Part shown: positions 11,459-20,541 of the stretch, piece by piece
Layout: every line of letters starts with the position of its first letter
Position numbering within the stretch: the first letter of the stretch is position 1
Notes under the pieces: generated by a model
What the model was told of the DNA's origin: nothing
Database searches by the model: none
Seen by the model: the letters and a program-made list of their open reading frames with translations, nothing else
Made by a program: the position numbers and the translations under genes
Source of the DNA: Seminavis robusta
Lineage: Eukaryota; Bacillariophyta; Bacillariophyceae; Naviculales; Naviculaceae
Length of the DNA: 64,000 nucleotides
Direction of reading: 5' to 3'
Assembly (NCBI GenBank): GCA_903772945.1
Contig: CAICTM010000052.1
Span: forward strand, 85,441 to 149,440

Positions 11459-12903
11459 ATGGCTAAAGCTGGTTCTACATGTAGCATCATGAGTGCTGGG
11501 AGACTCCCTGTGGTTTTATCTGTGCTCCCCATGCCTGCAGCCTCCCCCATGGATAATGGTAATGTTAATGTTAGTTTTGGTGCAGGAGCATTTGGATCGC
11601 AGCAGCAGCAGCAGCAGCAGCAACAGCATGGTCCCAACTGTAACACCAACATGGATCTTCAGCTTGCATCTTTTCCTGTCAAGCTCCATGCCATGCTTTC
11701 TTCGATCGACCTCACTGGCAGTCACGTTGATATCGTAACATGGAGACCACATGGTCGTCTCTTTGTGGTCAAGGATAGAAACCGCTTCATCAATGAAGTC
11801 ATTCCTTGGTAAGTGAAGATGATTGAAGATTGAAGATTGAAGAAAGATGCATCTTGGGCTTCCCAAACCAAACCAACCAACCTCTATCCAGCACTCATCG
11901 CCCTACTTTCATTCCTCTTACCCATGCATTCAGTTGGTGTTTCACCATGACCAGCTACGCTTCTTTCCAGAGACAGGTGAGTGAAGGGAACTGTCTCAAA
12001 GTCATTACTATGGTAGCGTGATGGCCAACAGCATGCCACTCACAGATCACATTTTCATTCATCTCCTAGCTTAACATCTATGGCTTTCGAAGCTTGTCCT
12101 CGGGGCCTGATAAAGGAGGTACTGTACCACAAGCATCAAAGAGAATCCGGTTTCTTGGTCTCATAGCCATCTCACACATGTTTGGTTTCTTCTTGTTGCA
12201 CCAAGGCTACTATCATGAGATGTTCTTGCGGGGACATCCTGAGTTGGCCACTCAAATCCCACGCCAGAAGCTCAAGGGTATGTGTTCGTCAAGTCAGATC
12301 TGTTCCTTTCAGGGTTGCTTGCCTTCTTTGTCCCCTCACGGTTTGATTGTGTTGCTTCATTGCTGCGCAGGCAAAGGACCCCGCAAACCAGCCACCCCAC
12401 ACAATGAGCCCAACTTCTACACCATGCCACCTGTAACAGCACCCCTACCTCCTCAGAGAGCTCCTCCCGCTGCTTTCCCCCCTCCTCGGATTCACGAGTC
12501 TCCCATGGAAGGAACGACCCTCGGAAGGCTCTTATTCAATGACCCCTCTGTGCTCTCCAGGGCTGTTGCAGCCGAGATGTATGCTTTGCCTACAAACAGT
12601 GCGCAGCAGAGAGATCCTCAACATGCACGTAACCGCGTCTCTTCGATGAATCAAGAGCACTCGTTCATACAACCTCGGGAATCAGAGAACCTCGTTTCGG
12701 TTGGACAAGGTCTCGAAGAGGAACTTGTGGAGCTCATTCTTGAAAATCGAGCTCGTGGTGCTGGAGAATCTGATACCGTGGTTAACATTTCCACCAATGA
12801 CTTCATGGGACAAAACGAGGAGGCAGGAATCTACAGCAATTTCGACTTTGAACCACTGCCAGTATGCCGTGATGCTCGAGATTACCGAGGCCGCAACCAC
12901 TAA
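11459..12903 (+). CDS. Heat-shock-factor-type transcription factor, five exons, 348 aa
   Basis: Proposed exons are 11459-11808, 11934-11976, 12070-12118, 12206-12277 and 12371-12903; all junctions are GT-AG and phases match, giving 348 residues. The frame is open upstream to 11408 but the first ATG is 11459. After a Gln tract (residues about 48-56) comes the HSF DNA-binding domain from about residue 72: FPVKLHAMLSSI, VTWRPHGRLFVVK, SYASFQRQ at the recognition-helix end, LNIYGFRSLSSGPDKGGYYH and EMFLRG in the wing. The last exon is Pro-rich and then acidic (LEEELVELILENRARG). It should bind nGAAn-type elements in the nucleus. Introns 3 (87 nt) and 4 (93 nt) are multiples of three without stops, so retention would keep the frame. 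A second HSF lies at 53.4-55.7 kb. Confidence 0.85.
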
Positions 12904-13472
12904 GCGGCGTACTGGTACCGTGTACCGGTACCGGAAACACTTAATTGCTCCAAATGAATGGCACTGCACCCATTTTAGCCTACACATTATTTCTAAAGTT
13001 GAACATCATCAGAAGCGCCATTGTCTTGCTTTGCATTTTCAGCTGGGCTTGTGACGACAACCTCTCGCGCCTCCTTTGTATGCCCGTCACAAACTGCTAT
13101 TACTCCCTGTACCTGTATGGTACCTGTACGGTATTCAGGCTCAAGGGACTTCAACAGCGGTCAGAGGATACTAGTACGCGGGGCTGAGATTGAAATCATT
13201 CAAGCTGCTTTTGATGGCCGGGGTAAACAGCGCCGATTGGAGTGCCGATGTGCCGATGCTCGCGAATGCGCCCTCAGATCTATTCTTCTTGGAATGCAAC
13301 TGGACAGAGCAGGCCGCTTTGCTGGCTTTGTGTCGGAGAAAGATCCAACCGCATCCACCGATCTCAGGCAACATCACAACCTTGAAACTGATGGCAGCTA
13401 GCTCTACTAGCACGAGCAAGGAGCAAAACAGTTAACATATCGTCAGTATAGAGTAAGCTCCTGAAACTAAGA
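12904..13472. other. Intergenic
   Basis: Spacer between two same-strand genes. Several frames of 80-126 codons overlap here in different phases, none with a recognisable domain; I treat them as chance. Confidence 0.55.
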
Positions 13473-14954
13473 ATGCGTAAGATGGACGAGTCTCAGGCGA
13501 CATCACTATTAGGTGCAAGTTGGCTTGAATCCGGCATGAAGAGTACTTTAGCGCAACGAGCAGCCAAAGGCAGTCTGAGGGTATACAAGGAGTATTGGCC
13601 TTCAGATGGCGTAAGTGTGGATATTACAGGTACATGTAGTAGAAATAGAAGTAGCAATGCTGAAGAGGTGATTGACTTTTCCAGCAACGATTACTTGGGA
13701 TTGGCCAGAGACTCTGCACAGCAAGCGCTCGTAGTATCTCGCTATCAGAGTCTCCTTAGTACAAATGCTACACACACAGGTACAAGCACTAGTGCTAGTG
13801 CTACACTGGGATCCACGGGATCAAGGCTGCTTTCGGGGGATTCTCACTATGCTCGTCAGTTGGAACACAGACTGGCCAAATGGCACAATCGACCCTCTGC
13901 ATTGCTCTTCAATTCAGGCTATGATGCAAATTTGGCAGTCTTGTCGTGTCTCCCTCAAATTGACAAATTCCTGTTTGACGAGTTTGCACACAACAGTCTT
14001 CACATGGGCATGAGACTGTCCCTCTCTAGGAGAAGCAGAAATCATGATACCACAAGTGCCAGTACAAGTGATAAATTGCAAGAACAAAAGGAAAGATTTC
14101 GACACAACAACGTACAAGATTTGAGGCAAAAACTGCTAAACACGTCCAAACTCAAGGTTCTCATTGTGGTAGAGAGTGTCTACAGCATGGATGGGGATGT
14201 GGCACCCCTTCGAGAAATGCTAGATCTAGCACACAAATTCGGAGCTCTTGTACTGGTCGATGAAGCTCATGGCATTGGTGTCTTTGGAGATGATCAAGGC
14301 AGCAACTCGCGAGGAACCGGTGTTCTCACACAACTTCATCTCGAAAATCATCCCGCTTTGGCATGTTCCGTCCATACCTTTGGAAAAGCGGCAGGATGTC
14401 ACGGAGCAGTGGTTTGTGGATCCAACACACTGCGACAATATCTTTGGAATTATGCCTGGCCTTTGGTATATTCCACGTCGTTGCCATTGCATTCCCTGGT
14501 CGCTATTGAATGCTCCTATGAATCCATGACGAGTTCCAGGGGCAAGGCGTTACGGCTGTACACTCAAAATTTAGTGTCCTTCTTTCGAACACTGGTCCAA
14601 GAATACATCATTGATCGACAACGACAGCAGTCAAACTCCTCAAACAACAACGACAACGATAACAACCACCAACGGCTATTATATTTGCTACCATCCATGT
14701 CGCCCATTCAGGCACTTGTACTACCACAGAATGGAAATCAAGCCTGTACCCAGTTTTGTGAGCATGTTTGGCAAAAATCAAACCAAACAATTCGCTTATA
14801 CCCCATCAAATCACCCACGGTCCCAGTAGGAAAGGAACGGATACGGATCATTCTCCATGGACACAACCGAAAAGCGCAGGTTCAAAGGCTCGTGGAATGC
14901 ATGGCTCAAAGCCTGGTCGCCATGAACCTCATGCCACCCACTGCCAAATTGTAA
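13473..14954 (+). CDS. bioF: 8-amino-7-oxononanoate synthase (biotin synthesis), 493 aa
   Basis: A single-exon member of the alpha-oxoamine synthase family of PLP enzymes. AONS condenses L-alanine with pimeloyl-CoA to give 8-amino-7-oxononanoate, the first committed step of biotin synthesis. Family landmarks: FSSNDYLGLA (69-78), GSTGSRLLSGDSHYARQLE (113-131), FDEFAHNSLHMG (168-179), VDEAHGIGVFG (262-272) and HTFGKAAGCHGAV (301-313), with K305 as the PLP-binding lysine. It is longer than the bacterial enzyme (about 385 aa) through low-complexity inserts near 57-63, 189-205 and a Asn/Asp-rich one near 395-405. The last three residues are AKL, a type 1 peroxisomal targeting signal, as in fungal and plant BioF. 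An alternative ATG lies three codons downstream. The paralogous ALAS, KBL and SPT enzymes are less likely. Confidence 0.88.
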   Translation: MRKMDESQATSLLGASWLESGMKSTLAQRAAKGSLRVYKEYWPSDGVSVDITGTCSRNRSSNAEEVIDFSSNDYLGLARDSAQQALVVSRYQSLLSTNATHTGTSTSASATLGSTGSRLLSGDSHYARQLEHRLAKWHNRPSALLFNSGYDANLAVLSCLPQIDKFLFDEFAHNSLHMGMRLSLSRRSRNHDTTSASTSDKLQEQKERFRHNNVQDLRQKLLNTSKLKVLIVVESVYSMDGDVAPLREMLDLAHKFGALVLVDEAHGIGVFGDDQGSNSRGTGVLTQLHLENHPALACSVHTFGKAAGCHGAVVCGSNTLRQYLWNYAWPLVYSTSLPLHSLVAIECSYESMTSSRGKALRLYTQNLVSFFRTLVQEYIIDRQRQQSNSSNNNDNDNNHQRLLYLLPSMSPIQALVLPQNGNQACTQFCEHVWQKSNQTIRLYPIKSPTVPVGKERIRIILHGHNRKAQVQRLVECMAQSLVAMNLMPPTAKL

Positions 14955-16162
14955 ACTTGAGAAAAACAGCAAGCTTATTAAAAAGAGTTGATCTGGCTGA
15001 TCTACGCTATCTGAATTGCGATGTTGCAAAATGAACCTTATGTTGGTAAATGTTGATTTGCAACTTTGACATATGAGCTGGAGTTGCGAGCTCAGACCAC
15101 GATATCGCGATCTTTGGTGCTCGGATGGAGCGAATGTAACTTTTTAGTCAGAAACAATCCAGGAAGGTTGGAGCCACTGCGGTGTCGTTTTGCGTCCCGT
15201 CGGTGGATGAGTCACAGTTCGTGACCAAGTCCCACCTTCTTGAGAATGCCAATGTGTGGGAGAACTGGGAGATGTTAAAATAAGCGGGAATTCTCCGTTT
15301 TTTAAACACCACCAGCTTTTTCCCTGCTTTGTTTAACACCACCAGTTTTCTTCCCCTTTTGTTTAACACTAAGGCAAACAAGCTGTAAACATGCTGTATC
15401 ATGAAACCAAAGAAATAATGAGAGTTTTGATTCAGGCATCACAAGAAACTCTTGTTTCTCCAAATTGACTAAGTGTGTTCAAATACGGGACTGAAGGACA
15501 ATAGAGCTAGAGAGCACAAAGTGGATGTTAAAGCTTTGGGAATGAATAAACTGGTGGTGTTCAAAAAAGCGAGAATTCCCGATTCTTTTAACATCTCCCT
15601 GGTGCGACCTTGTTTTCTAAAGAAGCGCGAAGACAACCTCATGCTGACGAAAACGTCGGTGCGCGCTCACGCAACGAAAGATTTTGTTTGGTGGTGCCGG
15701 CCGCGGTGGCGTGGGCGGATCTGGTTTAGAACCATCAGGTAGATGAGGTAATCATTTACTGTATAAATCTTTGGTGAGAAAAGGTTTAAAGCTACAAATA
15801 TCAATTCCCCATCCTTCCCGAGTGACGCTTGCTTCCATCGTGATCCAAAGAAGCACGCACAAACAGGAAACACACAACAAAAAGCCAAAGCGAGAAAACA
15901 AAAAAGCGATTGATCATTCCAACAGCAGTCTACTAGCTAGCCGCTGCTCTGCTACTAGATAGCGCTAGTGCTAGACTCTCTGCCTCTTGTCTCTGGTGTT
16001 TCTCCTACAACTACAACAACAACTGCTACTAGCTATTATAGCATAGCTTATACCAGTAGCTAGAAGACCAGAAGAGACAGCGCTGATCTTTTAGCTTGGC
16101 GATCAAGAGTGCTTTCTTATTTTCTTTTTGTACCAATCCTACCTGGATTTCTACAGAGCACC
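14955..16162. other. Intergenic with an inverted repeat
   Basis: No convincing gene in 1.2 kb. A pair of inverted arms at 15267-15315 and 15551-15599 is described separately. The end near 16162 is the likely leader of the deubiquitinase gene. Confidence 0.6.
15267..15599. repeat. Imperfect inverted repeat, possible foldback/MITE-like element
   Basis: The left arm (15267-15315: GGGAGATGTTAAAA, then GCGGGAATTCTC, then AACACCACCAG) reappears as reverse complement at 15551-15599. Arms are about 49 bases and the loop about 235 bases. The AACACCACCAG end of the left arm is repeated once more at 15335-15345. No flanking target duplication was evident by eye. Confidence 0.7.
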
Positions 16163-19100
16163 ATGGTGGCTGATTCCGCTCTTGTTTCACTGCCAGTTCC
16201 AGTGCCAGTGCCAATCCAAGTAGGATTACCAGTAGGAGTGTCAATGCATGGAGTGGAGAGCGAAGCTTCATCTTCTCTACAAGCAACAGCAACAGAAGGA
16301 TCCAGGCAACAAAACAGCAGAGCTGCTGAAATACTCCGTATCGATTTACCCCAATCTCGAGAAATGAAAGACAAGAAATTAGCACCTGCCACTGCTAGTA
16401 CCACTTCTACATGTACTAGTACTAGCAGCACTGATCCTGACCCTGACCATCACAGAAACACTGCCAACAGTAGCCCTACCAGTGTGGCCACCTGCATGAA
16501 TGGACAAGGCCAAAGCAAACAACAGATTCAACAGACCTTGGAGCTAGATCTTCAATTGCCCATCAATCAAGATACTACAACCAAAGGTACTACTAGTACT
16601 GAAAACAAGCCAGAAAATCACAAAGCCTACACCTCAGGCTCATCAGGACAGAATGGTCACAACCAATCAAAAGAGGACCAACCAAGTGAGACCAAGAACA
16701 AAGCTACCAATGGCCATGGACATGGACAAGGACATGCCAAGTTTTCAAGTGCCACTGAAGAACCCATCACCATGTCACCAGATGCACTGGCATCAGTGAT
16801 GAAAGATGTACAGTTTTCGGAAGCACAAGATACTGATGCCATTCTATTGACAAACAAAAATACAAACACAAACAATACCAACGTCAGAATCAACACACTT
16901 TCCATTCAATCCAACCAAAATTCATCCAACATCTGGGGATTCCTCTTTGGCAGGCCTTGGGATGTCTCATACTCGACTTCTTCATTGACCAGGCACACCA
17001 ACCACTACTTCGATCATCCACTCAACAACAGCCCTATTCCTCATTGGTTGGCACTCATACTCGGAGATGTTCTGCAACGCCTCACCCTACAAATTCCACT
17101 CAGATCGCCCTTTGTGCTACCCAGAATGATTTCTCTCCTTTGGAATAGAGGACCCAATCATCAACAATGCACACACGATGCGAACAACTCAACTGCATCC
17201 GAAAACCAACATCCTGCCTTTCACCTACCCTCATCACTCACCGCTATTAGCAGAATCTTCTCCTCTCATCCACACAATACCCTGCGCAGGACTCCCGTCG
17301 TGCATGGAATTCCAAACTACGGACAAACTTGCTTTCTCAATGTCGTACTGCAGTCACTGGCGTCCTTGGATTCGGTCATTGCCTATGCCGAATGGATCGA
17401 CATGGAACAGAAACAACGGCTGCAACCGCAAGGCGCAGCAGCAACCATACCAATAAGACGCAAAAAGGCGCCAGTCACAACCACGGCCAGTCAATTGCTC
17501 TTGCCACTGCTTCGATCTCTTAATGGGCAACCATCGACGCTCGATGGAACGAGATTGGATCCAAGAGAATTACTATGGAGAATTGCACAAAAGAATTCAC
17601 AGTTTCAAGCACAACGACATGGACTTTTTGGATTCTCGTCGCCCGCTCATGCCACAGGAGAACAACAGGATGCGCAAGAATTGTTGCAGGCATTGCTGGA
17701 AATGATGATCTTGGATGCAAAATTGGAAGCACCCAAAGCTGACAACAGCAACAACGATGAGGCTTCCGCAAGAGTGGCAACCGAGGATGACGACGGTCGA
17801 TCTGACGTGGTCAAGACACCCTCCCAGCGATCGGGAATGTCGCTCACATCCATGCTGCCAGCGTTGGAAGAAACGAAAGAAGAAGACGCGATCCTTCATG
17901 ACGATGATGAAGTGCTCACCTGCATGTCCGACAAATGGTCGCCACGAAACAGCACCAACAACAGTCTTTGTGGAGATGAACAGGCCACCAACCACCACAA
18001 CTCTAACGTGCCTGATAATGTAGGAACGGGAACGCTTTCCGATCCTTCCGTTTGGAATCAGGTGCAAATGGTGGATTCGGCTGGCATCATCTCTTCCTAC
18101 GACGACGCTCGAAAACAAGACACCACGAACACAAACCTTCCTTCTTCCTTGGCGTCCTCCTTCCTATCCACAACTTCCACCGTCGTCACTTCCAATTCAC
18201 GAGACCAGCAACCTGCGCAGCAAACCTCTCCTCTCTCGGCTTCCATGCAAATCATGCTCTCCACAATCTCTTCCATCACCAAGACGCCTCTTTCTTGTTG
18301 GACTGGATCGTTGGTCAAATGTGAGGCTTGCGGTCACAACCGGGCTGTTCGCAACCAAGAATGGCGAGATATTCCCATTGTTCCTACGGCACTGCGAAAT
18401 CCATCCATCATGTCTAGCAACAACAGTCTGCCGCCCTGTCAGTTGCAAGAATGTCTACAGAATTTTACGCAGGTAGAACGAGTCACGGATGTCGAATGTG
18501 GGAATTGTTCCCTCCAACGAGACATGCAGCATTGGCAAGAAGAAGTAGACATGCTGCGGGATGCCGTGACAAGCTTGGAACAGCGTCGACGACAACGTCC
18601 AGGTGATGCGACCACTGTATTGGAAAAGGGGGAATTGTTGCGCATGGAACTGGAAGATGCGGAGGCCAAGCTCCTCCATCTTTCGCAGCAAGATCCAGAT
18701 GAATACGACCCACGCCATTGCACAGAAGCAGACGAAGACGACGTGGCAGGAAACGCTCCAAATGCAACCATGATTCGCGCGAATGCTCTCAAATGCCTCG
18801 TTCTGACGAGACTGCCGTCGGTCCTGTGCCTACACGTGCAGCGCCGGTATTACAATCCTGCAAGTGATCGCATGTCCAAGACTCTTCAGCACGTTTTCTT
18901 TGACGAAATGCTTGATTTGGCACCCTACTGTGCGTACGGAGGAGGGAATCTCAATGCCCAAAGAATCTTTGCAGACAAGAACAGCAGCGGCAGCAGTCCA
19001 CTCGATCGTCAGAAACAACAATCGTCGCCCATCTGGTACCGGCTAGCCAGTGTCATTGAACACAAGGGCAATGCGTTCGGGGGCCACTATGTGTGCTACC

Positions 19101-19237
19101 GACGGCTGCCGACTCATTTGCAGACTCCCGACAACGAATCCAAATGGTACTTCTGCTCCGACGACGTGGTTCACATCGTCGGCTGGAATCAAGTCCAGAG
19201 AGCGCAAGCCTACATGCTTTTCTACGAGGCCATGTAG
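16163..19237 (+). CDS. Ubiquitin-specific protease (USP/UCH family 2), 1024 aa
   Basis: A single frame; the first ATG is at 16163 (CACCATGG). The catalytic domain has the Cys box IPNYGQTCFLNVVLQSL with C390 as nucleophile, the QQDAQE box near residue 500, a split zinc site (CEACGH and CGNC), the strand LVLTRLPSVLCLHVQRRYY, and the His box GNAFGGHYVCYRR with H975, followed by SDDVVHIV carrying the acidic residue (D1000/D1001). Nucleophile and histidine are both present, so the enzyme should be active in removing ubiquitin. The first 370 residues are Ser/Thr/Asn-rich and mostly disordered, with one hydrophobic, weakly membrane-like part around 293-330. A long acidic insert lies between the Cys and His boxes. 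The small core with short Cys-His spacing once inserts are removed recalls USP30-type enzymes, but substrate and location are unknown. Confidence 0.88.
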   Translation: MVADSALVSLPVPVPVPIQVGLPVGVSMHGVESEASSSLQATATEGSRQQNSRAAEILRIDLPQSREMKDKKLAPATASTTSTCTSTSSTDPDPDHHRNTANSSPTSVATCMNGQGQSKQQIQQTLELDLQLPINQDTTTKGTTSTENKPENHKAYTSGSSGQNGHNQSKEDQPSETKNKATNGHGHGQGHAKFSSATEEPITMSPDALASVMKDVQFSEAQDTDAILLTNKNTNTNNTNVRINTLSIQSNQNSSNIWGFLFGRPWDVSYSTSSLTRHTNHYFDHPLNNSPIPHWLALILGDVLQRLTLQIPLRSPFVLPRMISLLWNRGPNHQQCTHDANNSTASENQHPAFHLPSSLTAISRIFSSHPHNTLRRTPVVHGIPNYGQTCFLNVVLQSLASLDSVIAYAEWIDMEQKQRLQPQGAAATIPIRRKKAPVTTTASQLLLPLLRSLNGQPSTLDGTRLDPRELLWRIAQKNSQFQAQRHGLFGFSSPAHATGEQQDAQELLQALLEMMILDAKLEAPKADNSNNDEASARVATEDDDGRSDVVKTPSQRSGMSLTSMLPALEETKEEDAILHDDDEVLTCMSDKWSPRNSTNNSLCGDEQATNHHNSNVPDNVGTGTLSDPSVWNQVQMVDSAGIISSYDDARKQDTTNTNLPSSLASSFLSTTSTVVTSNSRDQQPAQQTSPLSASMQIMLSTISSITKTPLSCWTGSLVKCEACGHNRAVRNQEWRDIPIVPTALRNPSIMSSNNSLPPCQLQECLQNFTQVERVTDVECGNCSLQRDMQHWQEEVDMLRDAVTSLEQRRRQRPGDATTVLEKGELLRMELEDAEAKLLHLSQQDPDEYDPRHCTEADEDDVAGNAPNATMIRANALKCLVLTRLPSVLCLHVQRRYYNPASDRMSKTLQHVFFDEMLDLAPYCAYGGGNLNAQRIFADKNSSGSSPLDRQKQQSSPIWYRLASVIEHKGNAFGGHYVCYRRLPTHLQTPDNESKWYFCSDDVVHIVGWNQVQRAQAYMLFYEAM

Positions 19238-20541
19238 ACTTTGCGGGGTTACTCGTTCTATGAGTCGAAGAGGGGCAACGTCGCGTCTGGCTAACCTTTT
19301 TAAAACCCATCTTCTGAACAACTTTGTCTATTTCGATGAAGACTATCTAGTGTTTCCTTGGGTGTTGTGTCAGTTTCGGTCGACGATCTTCTGAACCGAA
19401 TCGATCGTTCAATCAAAAGTTATGGGTCTGTGAGTCAGGATCAATGGCCGTTTCTTGGCTACTAGGGAGAACTTGTCCGGCAAAGCTTCGTGCACCAACT
19501 GTTGGGGCTCTCGCAACAGAAGATTGTAAATACTGCTCGTAGTATACTCCGAGTCGAGTCGAATTCGTGTTGGCAAGACAGAAGCTCCACCCGCTCTGTG
19601 GTACAGTACCCTCAAAGGTCTGATCCAAGAATGTATGAAAGGTAATGGCGCGTGCTCCTACCTTCCGCGTTCTGACCGTGAACTGGGTTGGCTTTCTCTC
19701 AGTCCCTCTCACAATTCGGGTTCAGAGGATGCAGCTTCCTGCAGTGTGATGGGCTTGGGGGGTGCTCAGTTTGTTTTGATTGAACATCCACATGAATGAC
19801 TTTCAAATGGTGGCAATACAGAGGCTACTTTGATAGTTGTTTGTCACAGTATGGGGAGCACTCACCTTCGCGCCAAGCTTTTGGTGTGGGAGGACAGGCT
19901 TTTGTTAATCATGGGACAATTCTCAACCGATGGAGTGAATCCCAAGAGAGGAACGGAGATGTCAGTTGAATCTCGATGATTGTGTTGTTGCGTGGTGAAT
20001 GATTCATTGCTGGGTGTTGTCGAGGCGAGCTTTTGAAAGAGGGCACGATCGCAGATTAGACGAGCTGTTCCACGATGCATAAAATATTCCACGGTCCGCA
20101 GAGCCAGTCAAGCGAACCCGATGACACTGACTTCAAGAACTAGGAAACAAACGACGAGCCTCCGCTATTGCTGTTGGTACCGTTGCGTTGCTCATGCCAT
20201 GGCAATAGCTAGTCTTGTCAACGCTGCACGGATCACTACCAGTATCGGATGCCTGATCGATTAGGTTCAGGTGCTTTCGGGACGTCCTGGAATTCCTGCG
20301 TCTCGTACGGTACCCGGCAAAAAGAAGGCCGATTTCTTACATGATCAATAAATCAATAGGCAACCTGCTACGATTTTTACTTGCCATTCTGCGTCGTGCC
20401 TGCCGCCTTTTTGTTTGTTCTAAATTCTATATAGTCGAGCTAGCTAGCTAGATAACTAGGAGCAACTTCGTCCCAACCTGCAAATCCATGACCAGGAATT
20501 ATGAGCTGGATTTACGTGCCACCTTTGCTTCGTTCGCTTCG
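19238..20541. other. Intergenic between convergent genes
   Basis: The USP gene and the MFS gene both end toward this 1.3-kb spacer. No frame of more than about 115 codons is present and none has a recognisable motif. Confidence 0.6.

Noticed and set aside
13021-13435. Overlapping plus-strand frames of 126 and 81 codons before bioF
   Set aside because: Two phases open at once, no motif and no splice link to bioF that improves the protein.
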